From positions 1-17,633 of the forward strand of contig JAJYOS010000021.1 in the NCBI GenBank assembly GCA_021796055.1: a stretch of DNA of 17,633 bases. The letters are read 5' to 3'. Source of the stretch: Bacteroidota bacterium (GTDB lineage: Bacteria; Bacteroidota; Kryptoniia; Kryptoniales; JAKASW01). The position numbers and the translations under genes were made by a program. Below are positions 12,301 to 17,633 of this stretch, piece after piece. Below the pieces are notes generated by a model, which saw only the letters and a program-made list of their open reading frames with translations, had not been told where the DNA came from and did no database searches. Within the stretch, counting starts at the first letter, position 1; every line of letters begins with the position of its first letter.

Positions 12301-13214
12301 TCAAGGCCGGAGAATTGACCAATACTACAATTACGACTCCAACGGGGCTTACTGTTCCAACTTATAACGGGCAGGCTGTTCCGCTTCCTACTGCTACCGC
12401 CACAAATCCGAACGCAGTTCAATCGGCGCAGAATGCGCTGAATAATCTTCCTCCTGGAAACTATGCAACCGCAGACCTTGAGACGATTGCCGCATTGGCA
12501 GGGACCGGTGCGGCAATAGGAGTGTTTGGCGGCCCCATTGGATCTGCGATCGGTGCGGTTATAGGTGGTGTTGCTGGCGTCCTCGTGATAGTCCTTCCTG
12601 GCGTCTTCGGTTTCATAGCTGACTGCTCGGCTTCTCAGAATGCGGAGAATGCCTTAGGGCAGGCTATCAATCAGATACAAGGGCAGACCGGAAGCGTTGC
12701 TTCCTCGAATATTGCCCTCATCAACTCGCTTGATTCTCTTGTGAGGCAGGACTTCCAGCAAAACGGATCTTCGAATTGGCCGATATTCCTACAGCAAAAT
12801 GGACAGCCAGGAAATATATCTACTTCAAGGGAGCCCGAATGCGGTTCAAGCTGGGGTATCCTTTGCGTTTTGTATACGATACTTCACACTCGGCCTTCAT
12901 GTTCGGTTTCAACTGCGGCCCACAAAACGTATATCGCAATGGTACACGAGGCTATGACAAATCTCGCTAAGTACCTTACGGGACTCGGGAATACGGCTAT
13001 CGCCAATCAAGTGACTCTTGAAACCGTATCAAGCCAAGTCGTTACCGGCAGCCTCAACCTTAATCAGATTTTGAACGCATCGAAGCCGGCAAGCAGTTCC
13101 GTCACTGGACTTCCCGCTTTTTCATCTGCAAGTTTTTCGGGCATCCTTCCGGTTGCTCTCATTGGTGCATTGGTCTTAGGTGTTGTATATTCAGGAAAGA
13201 AGAGGAAAGCATGA
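12297..13214 (+). CDS. Glycine-zipper membrane protein with C-terminal anchor
   Basis: 305 residues. Residues about 69-108 are a long glycine-zipper hydrophobic stretch (GxxxG spacing, as in GGPIGSAIGAVIGG), typical of pore-forming or membrane-inserting proteins. A Gln/Asn-rich helical region follows, then a four-cysteine stretch (about 180-203), and a final helix at about 284-299 followed by SGKKRKA. Two membrane regions suggest a protein that inserts into or penetrates a membrane, for example in genome delivery. It is ATGA-coupled to the preceding gene. Residues about 160-215 have less typical composition. Unrecognised family. Confidence 0.75.
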   Translation: MIKAGELTNTTITTPTGLTVPTYNGQAVPLPTATATNPNAVQSAQNALNNLPPGNYATADLETIAALAGTGAAIGVFGGPIGSAIGAVIGGVAGVLVIVLPGVFGFIADCSASQNAENALGQAINQIQGQTGSVASSNIALINSLDSLVRQDFQQNGSSNWPIFLQQNGQPGNISTSREPECGSSWGILCVLYTILHTRPSCSVSTAAHKTYIAMVHEAMTNLAKYLTGLGNTAIANQVTLETVSSQVVTGSLNLNQILNASKPASSSVTGLPAFSSASFSGILPVALIGALVLGVVYSGKKRKA

Positions 13215-13852
13215 TCGGCGCTACTTCGGTCGGCATCCCTGAAACGGGAACGACATACGATTTCGGGAACACGCTTGTAACGGTTCCTTCCCAGTACGTT
13301 ATAACACCAATGTATAACGGCAGTGACGTGAAGAGTATGGTTGCGTGGCTGAACGCTCTTGGCTTCTACTCCGCGCAGTACGGCTCGGCTCCGGCGAATC
13401 CAGGGAATGCGAAGCTGGTTCAATACGGCGCTCTATATATTTGGATTCCGAACCAGTATGTAGTTTCTGGCAATGATACGCAGAGCCTTGCGAATCTCCT
13501 TGCTTCACTATTAGGGCAAGTGGCACCTACAACTGCTATCGTGTCCGGCAATACTGATATAAGTGGGGTATCACCTCAGACACTTTCCTGGGTTGAGACG
13601 AAATTCAACCTGACGCCTCAGCAAGTGGCGGGGAACGCAACACTTGTCACCTTTCTTCAAGCTTCTGACGCGGTTATCAAAACGGGACTCATACCGGCGT
13701 CGATCTCGACGCAGATACAGTCTATCTTGGGAGGCTCGGTTCCTCCACCTTCCTCGACGTCTTCTATTACATCAGCGATCAGCTCAATCCCGCCCACATA
13801 TCTCTATATTGGAGGCGGCGCTTTGCTTCTTTACCTGGTATTGAGGAAATAG
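13211..13852 (+). CDS. C-terminally anchored virion protein
   Basis: 213 residues, starting MIGATSVGIPETGTTYDFG in an ATGA overlap. The soluble part is low in charge; residues about 175-193 form a Ser/Pro-rich linker (PPPSSTSSITS). The C-terminal helix YLYIGGGALLLYLVLRK ends the protein. The layout of domain, flexible linker and anchor suggests a protein that projects from a membrane. The GGALLLYL motif closely matches the orphan anchor at about 15250-15284. Function unknown. Confidence 0.75.
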   Translation: MIGATSVGIPETGTTYDFGNTLVTVPSQYVITPMYNGSDVKSMVAWLNALGFYSAQYGSAPANPGNAKLVQYGALYIWIPNQYVVSGNDTQSLANLLASLLGQVAPTTAIVSGNTDISGVSPQTLSWVETKFNLTPQQVAGNATLVTFLQASDAVIKTGLIPASISTQIQSILGGSVPPPSSTSSITSAISSIPPTYLYIGGGALLLYLVLRK

Positions 13853-13853
13853 C

Positions 13854-14576
13854 ATGTCTGACTCTCAAAACGCCAATACTGGAATCAACCTTTCTTATTC
13901 TAACGGCTACGTAACCGTTAAGACTAACCAAGTGTTCAATACCGATCCTATTTGGATCGAAGTCAATGGCGCTTATGTGGTAAGCGGGATAGTTCAGGCG
14001 GGAGGATACTGGAACTACATCGGCTTCAAGTTCCCTGCTAATCCTTCAACCACTTATGATGTGACTGTGTTTTCGTCTACTTACGGGATTGGCTCAGGTT
14101 CAATCACAACTCCGACAACAGGAGCGCAGATAAGTCCAACGCAGGGAGGCGACCAATGCGCTCAAATGGTTTCGTCGGTTGTGAGCCTCACAAGCACGCA
14201 GGTTCAGATACAGTACCTTGACCCTAACCAGTATGCTTCTAAGGTTCAGCTCTCATTCTTGCCAAGCGCAAACGTGCAGGGAGGCGTTCAGGTATCAGGA
14301 GGGCTTTCTGGAACGTTCCAGGTTGATAATCTTATCCCTGGCACTCAGTATCTGGCGCAGATTTCAGATGATCTCGGTTGCTCTCAAGGGGTTTCGTTCC
14401 AGACTCCCCAGGTCACCGAATCTCCGTCGGCTCCGCCGACTCAAACACCGACTCCAACGGGAACATATATAAGCGGTAACCCACTAACGAGTTCATACAC
14501 TATCCTCGGCATTACGCTGCCTGGTTACGGATGGGCGGGGATTGCACTCGCAGGAATCTTAATTTTAAGGAAATAG
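13854..14576 (+). CDS. Fibronectin-III-like anchored spike candidate
   Basis: 240 residues. An N-terminal beta domain (about 1-85) and a second domain (about 98-185; STQVQIQYL, then LIPGTQYLAQI) have the strand pattern of fibronectin type III or Ig-like modules. A Pro/Thr-rich linker (SAPPTQTPTPTGT, about 190-203) leads to a C-terminal helix and ILILRK. Surface proteins that project through a shell often look like this. Only one base separates it from the previous stop. No receptor-binding motif can be named. Confidence 0.75.
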   Translation: MSDSQNANTGINLSYSNGYVTVKTNQVFNTDPIWIEVNGAYVVSGIVQAGGYWNYIGFKFPANPSTTYDVTVFSSTYGIGSGSITTPTTGAQISPTQGGDQCAQMVSSVVSLTSTQVQIQYLDPNQYASKVQLSFLPSANVQGGVQVSGGLSGTFQVDNLIPGTQYLAQISDDLGCSQGVSFQTPQVTESPSAPPTQTPTPTGTYISGNPLTSSYTILGITLPGYGWAGIALAGILILRK

Positions 14577-14586
14577 GAGAAAGAAA

Positions 14587-15150
14587 ATGGCAATTGTAGG
14601 ATCACGTCTTAGTTCGATAAGAGGAGTACGGCTTAGAGGCTCAAGCTCGATTTCTACACTCCAGCTTACAACGTCAACAGGCTCAATTTCCGTCAGTGCC
14701 TCAAATATTGGGCAGACCTCGGCGGTGATCTCGTGGACTCAGCCGGAGACGTCCACTTGGACAATCTCAACAGCATCGGGACAAGTGACGAGCGGAAGCG
14801 CAACGCAGGGTCAGAGCGTTTCTATGACGCTCAATTTCCAGCATACAGGCACTTCGTATACGCTAATGGTATCCACACCTCATTACAGCGGAAGCGTGAC
14901 GCTTACGACAGCGGCATATATCCCAGGCGCCCCCTCGGTGTCATCCCACAGCCAAACTGCTAACTCGATCACGATTGGGTGGTCGGCAATCACAAACGCG
15001 ACATCATACAACATATACTGGAGCGTAGCAGGAGCGGCAAGCTGGCAAGGGCAGGCAACAGTAACGGGAACCAGCTACACGATTCCGAACTTACAACCCG
15101 GCACTCTTTACTCGGTCGGTATTCAGGCCGTTGCTCCCGATGTGATATAG
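14587..15150 (+). CDS. Fibronectin-III-like protein, frame-shifted before its anchor
   Basis: 187 residues in this frame, after a good AGGAGAAAGAAA ribosome site. A first beta domain (residues about 28-115) is followed by a clear fibronectin-III domain (PGAPSVSSHSQTANSITIGW, NATSYNIYW, LQPGTLYSVGIQAVAP). The frame ends in TAG at 15148-15150 in mid-domain. The -1 frame continues with GGALVRIGASSAITLVSEPT and then the anchor FFYGGALLLLYLLVK, ending at 15287 directly against the next ATG. The intact gene therefore probably ran from 14587 to 15287. No clear slippery heptamer is visible, so a one-base loss or a sequence error is more likely than programmed frameshifting. Confidence 0.75.
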   Translation: MAIVGSRLSSIRGVRLRGSSSISTLQLTTSTGSISVSASNIGQTSAVISWTQPETSTWTISTASGQVTSGSATQGQSVSMTLNFQHTGTSYTLMVSTPHYSGSVTLTTAAYIPGAPSVSSHSQTANSITIGWSAITNATSYNIYWSVAGAASWQGQATVTGTSYTIPNLQPGTLYSVGIQAVAPDVI

Positions 15151-15287
15151 GCGGCGCTTTGGTACGTATTGGAGCAAGCTCTGCAATTACATTGGTTAGC
15201 GAGCCAACACAAGGGTTAACAGTCCCGAGTAAAACCATATTCTTTTACGGCGGCGCTCTCTTACTCTTATACCTATTAGTCAAGTGA
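15151..15287 (+). pseudogene. Out-of-frame C-terminal membrane anchor of the preceding gene
   Basis: In the -1 frame this stretch encodes the rest of a fibronectin-III domain, a short linker (QGLTVPSK) and the helix FFYGGALLLLYLLVK, with TGA at 15285-15287 immediately followed by the ATG at 15288. The neighbouring genes have no gaps of this size, which supports it being part of the gene at 14587. It has no ribosome site or good start of its own. Confidence 0.7.
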
Positions 15288-15806
15288 ATGCAGCTAACAA
15301 TCGATCAGGTAAAATCAACTTACGGCGGCTTCATCCAAGCCTATGCCGAACAGAACGGGATCCCGTCTAACGCAGGAAGCCTTCAAAATTATATCGATGT
15401 AGTTTCTGGCATCATTGAACGAGAATCACAGGGCAACCCGAATGCCGTAGGAGATAATGGCTGCTCGATCGGCCTCATGCAGCTCAATACTTGTGCTGGC
15501 ACGCCTCAACAGTTTGGATATACCCCTGGGGCCGATAACCTTTATGACCCACAAACAAATATTAGCTATGGGTGCTCTTACTTCAATTCACTGCTAAACC
15601 AGTATTCACTTACTCAGGCGATCAGCGCCTACAATGCCGGAAGTCCCATAGCTGGCAATATCGGAAGCTATGTCAACGTAGTGCTTAACTATGCTTCACA
15701 GCTTGGGTCTACAATCACAAACGCTTTTCTTTCCAATCCCCTCCCCTTTATCCTTGTGGCAGGAGTTATTATCATTGGAGTAGTCCAACAGGCAAAACAC
15801 AAATAA
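15288..15806 (+). CDS. Membrane-anchored lytic transglycosylase (SLT family)
   Basis: 172 residues. The SLT fold is shown by IIERESQGNPNAVGDNG (catalytic Glu46), then SIGLMQLN (residues 60-67), and AISAYNAGSP. It cleaves peptidoglycan with formation of anhydro-muramic ends. A C-terminal helix (about 149-166) and QAKHK anchor it, as in the other proteins of this block. A soluble enzyme would not need this, so a virion-associated role in wall penetration at entry is likely, analogous to PRD1 P7. It differs from the soluble GH24 endolysin at 5650, which serves release. The start adjoins the previous stop. Confidence 0.9.
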   Translation: MQLTIDQVKSTYGGFIQAYAEQNGIPSNAGSLQNYIDVVSGIIERESQGNPNAVGDNGCSIGLMQLNTCAGTPQQFGYTPGADNLYDPQTNISYGCSYFNSLLNQYSLTQAISAYNAGSPIAGNIGSYVNVVLNYASQLGSTITNAFLSNPLPFILVAGVIIIGVVQQAKHK

Positions 15807-15820
15807 AAAGGAGTAATACT

Positions 15821-16927
15821 GTGGCAAAAGAAAAACCGGAAACCAGCACGCTTGAAGACGAGAGCTTGAGTGAAGCTCAGGCAGTCGAAAGCGAAATGAA
15901 CGCTCTCAAAGAAGCGGGTGAGACGTACATGATTAAAGCCTACCACAAACCAGGGGGTAAACTCAAGGTGTGGAAAGGCAACTTCGATCATGTACCTGAT
16001 GAGTCCGAGATACTTGATCTTCACCTAAAGAACCCAGACTGGTGGGAACTCGGAAGCTATGAACTCCAGCTTATCGTAACAGGAGCGAAGGGCGGTTCTG
16101 CAAAGCGCAATTCTGTTCGCCTCAATGTCGGTGAATACACCGGAAGTTCTCTTGCCGGTTCAATGGTAACTCAGCGCCCTGAAATGATGGGGAAAGCAAA
16201 AGAAGCCGAACCGGATTATGACCAGTCTTTTCGTGATCCTGAGACACAAGAGATATTCTATCTCGAAGCCGGAACCAAGAGAACGTATATCAAAGACCCG
16301 AAAACGGGAGCGAAGATATACGACAAGTTTTCACGCTTTGCTGATGACGAAGAGGAGCCAGAGGAAGGGATCATCATCCGACCCGAAACTCCGATACGAG
16401 GGAAAGATGATCTCTTCATGCTCATGCTGAGACAACAGCAAATTGACGCGAAGCGGTCTACCGAACAGCAATCGGACATGTTCAAGTTTATGATGCAAAT
16501 GAACCAGCAGAATATGCAAATGCTTGTTACTGTCTTGTCTCAAATGGGAAAGAGCGGCGGCAATACTGATATCGGAGGCGTAATGTCCGGCGTAGCTAAT
16601 ATGATGGGTACACTCAAGGGGCTCGTAGGCGGAGGTGGTGAGGTTAAAGAAGGCGGAGGCCTCATGGATATGATTGGTGCTGTCGCCCCGATAATCCAGA
16701 GCCTCATTGAAGCTGGAAAGACCCCACAGCAAGCAGTCCAGGAAGTTCAGACGCAGCTTCAAGCAGGGCAGATGCCGAAAGCTGTTTCGGCTCCCGCAAA
16801 GAAAGCGATTGACCCTCCAGCAGAGGAAGTTAAGGCAGTCGAAAAAGAAAAAGTTGAAGTGAAATCCGAAGCTCCGCAGAAATCAAGGAGCGAAAGAAAA
16901 GCAGAAAGGGAAGCGAAGAAGAAATGA
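15821..16927 (+). CDS. Charged scaffold-like protein
   Basis: 368 residues from GTG 15821 with AAAAAGGAG upstream. Acidic N-terminus (1-30), then a small mixed domain (about 32-110: YHKPGGKLKVW, NPDWWELGSYELQLIV), a Met/Gln-rich helical region (about 203-245), a glycine-rich stretch (about 265-285), and a Lys/Glu-rich tail with basic end (ERKAEREAKKK). The first domain may bind a partner; Met/Gln-rich coiled coils and charged tails are common in scaffolding or assembly proteins. No membrane segment or known family. The ATGA overlap couples it to the next gene. Confidence 0.75.
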   Translation: MAKEKPETSTLEDESLSEAQAVESEMNALKEAGETYMIKAYHKPGGKLKVWKGNFDHVPDESEILDLHLKNPDWWELGSYELQLIVTGAKGGSAKRNSVRLNVGEYTGSSLAGSMVTQRPEMMGKAKEAEPDYDQSFRDPETQEIFYLEAGTKRTYIKDPKTGAKIYDKFSRFADDEEEPEEGIIIRPETPIRGKDDLFMLMLRQQQIDAKRSTEQQSDMFKFMMQMNQQNMQMLVTVLSQMGKSGGNTDIGGVMSGVANMMGTLKGLVGGGGEVKEGGGLMDMIGAVAPIIQSLIEAGKTPQQAVQEVQTQLQAGQMPKAVSAPAKKAIDPPAEEVKAVEKEKVEVKSEAPQKSRSERKAEREAKKK

Positions 16928-17633
16928 AACGGCTTGCTTTAGTAATACTCACGGCATTAACTCTCGGCATAACTGGAAGTGCAAGCGCACAGTTCGGAAG
17001 GAACTACTGGCTGCTTGACGCGGACACACTCAAGGTAATAAACCCGAATTGGTTTATAGCAGCACAGAACTTTATCCCCATTGTCGGAGGAACTACTAAC
17101 CTGTTCCTCGGATACCAGAGCGGTGATTCGATCACGAGCGGTACCTACAATTTGGGCTTGGGCTATCAAAGCATGTATTATGCAGGGGCCGGCAGCTACA
17201 ATATAGGACTGGGATATCAGGCGCTCTCAGGTAATTATCCGATGCCAAACACGTCTACGTACAACATTGCACTTGGATATGAAGCCCTTTGGAATCTATC
17301 GGATGGCGACGAGGAAATCGGAATCGGGTTTCGGGCATTACAGAATGACACATCCTCAAATCTGAATGTGATGATAGGCACCAATGCGGGCTTAGGAATA
17401 TATAATTCACTCTCAGAAGAAAACATTGGCATCGGAAATAACGTGCTAATCGGTGGTATGGGATTCCAACCCGGGAGCCAAAACGTAGCGATTGGGAATG
17501 CTGCGGCGCAAAATACAACCGGATCAGGCTCTGTGATAATCGGCGCTAATGCGGCAACATATCCTGAAAATATAGATTCATCTGTCGTGATTGGATTCAA
17601 TTCAAATTGGGGTAAGCGCTATGGGGCGGCTGG
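16924..17633 (+). CDS. Secreted YadA-head-like repeat protein, partial
   Basis: 236 codons are visible and the frame is open at the window end. The N-terminus is a signal peptide (MKRLALVILTALTLGITGSA, cleavage likely after Ala22). From about residue 60 there are at least ten imperfect repeats of the form N[IVL]xxGxxAL (NLFLGYQSG, NLGLGYQSM, NIGLGYQAL, NIALGYEAL, EIGIGFRAL and others), the pattern of YadA-like adhesin heads and some phage tail fibres that form trimeric beta rolls. It begins in an ATGA overlap with the assembly-like gene. A signal peptide on a virion or phage-linked adhesin is unusual. Confidence 0.82.
   Translation, partial: MKRLALVILTALTLGITGSASAQFGRNYWLLDADTLKVINPNWFIAAQNFIPIVGGTTNLFLGYQSGDSITSGTYNLGLGYQSMYYAGAGSYNIGLGYQALSGNYPMPNTSTYNIALGYEALWNLSDGDEEIGIGFRALQNDTSSNLNVMIGTNAGLGIYNSLSEENIGIGNNVLIGGMGFQPGSQNVAIGNAAAQNTTGSGSVIIGANAATYPENIDSSVVIGFNSNWGKRYGAA

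Noticed and set aside
12776..12970. Alternative-frame ORF inside the glycine-zipper gene, suggesting a double frameshift
   Set aside because: The alternative looks fairly protein-like, but the main frame is continuous from a coupled start to a basic-tailed anchor, so a double shift is not needed.
15130..15150. Programmed -1 frameshift site
   Set aside because: No X-XXY-YYZ heptamer is present before the stop, and no clear downstream structure was seen; an indel is simpler.
1..17633. tRNA, rRNA, CRISPR array or insertion sequence
   Set aside because: No clover-leaf, rRNA core motif, regular direct repeats with spacers, or transposase-like frame was seen.

Overview
The window looks like part of a bacterial virus or virus-derived element whose host has a Gram-negative envelope. 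It is densely packed and almost entirely plus-strand, with genes joined by ATGA, TGATG or TAATG overlaps. Shine-Dalgarno sites are normal and two promoters have sigma70-like boxes (TTGACA with exactly 17 bp to TAAACT or TAAAAT). That fits a host with ordinary sigma70 and Shine-Dalgarno use better than a Bacteroidota host. The Gram-negative call rests on a T4-type endolysin beside a lipoprotein with a C-terminal membrane segment, which is spanin-like. No terminase, portal, tail tube, tape measure or packaging ATPase is visible. Instead there are many small membrane proteins, a protamine-like protein, peptidoglycan-cutting enzymes and a tandem set of small beta-rich proteins. I infer a tailless virus with an internal membrane (PRD1-like or single-jelly-roll-like in organisation), but no hallmark gene proves it.

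Region 1 (1-2467) is accessory. It holds a coiled-coil phage protein, a cysteine-rich small protein, one minus-strand membrane protein and two small hypotheticals. Two long imperfect hairpins (about 694-769 and 1144-1214) and a shorter one (2029-2061) separate the genes. The segments between them begin with GTTAT and end with the exact reverse complement of their own start (10 bp and 9 bp), which is the bookkeeping of integron gene cassettes. Inside the second segment a perfect 25-bp inverted repeat brackets the minus-strand gene, placed so that inversion would leave the protein unchanged.

Region 2 (2468-7882) starts with a promoter. It encodes a small membrane-anchored protein, a transglutaminase-like cysteine peptidase, several one-helix proteins, a lysis cassette (holin-like, unimolecular spanin-like, GH24 endolysin), a permuted papain-like enzyme and a basic protein with a conserved phage domain. 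All are probably co-transcribed.

Region 3 (7889-15806) starts with the best promoter of the window. It encodes an arginine-rich, glycine-rich DNA- and membrane-binding candidate, two paralogous proteins that are the best capsid candidates, a run of five or six small beta-rich proteins, and then proteins ending in one hydrophobic helix plus a basic tail (a glycine-zipper protein, fibronectin-III-like spike candidates, a lytic transglycosylase). One of these, at 14587, has lost its anchor to a -1 frame shift. Region 4 (15821-17633) holds a scaffold-like charged protein and the start of a secreted YadA-head-like repeat protein that runs off the window.

Working model: the arginine-rich protein and the basic tails face packaged DNA, the hydrophobic segments sit in a virion membrane, the beta-rich proteins form shell and spikes, the anchored transglycosylase opens the wall at entry, and the holin, endolysin and spanin release progeny. 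Motifs and reading frames are direct observation; virion architecture is inference.
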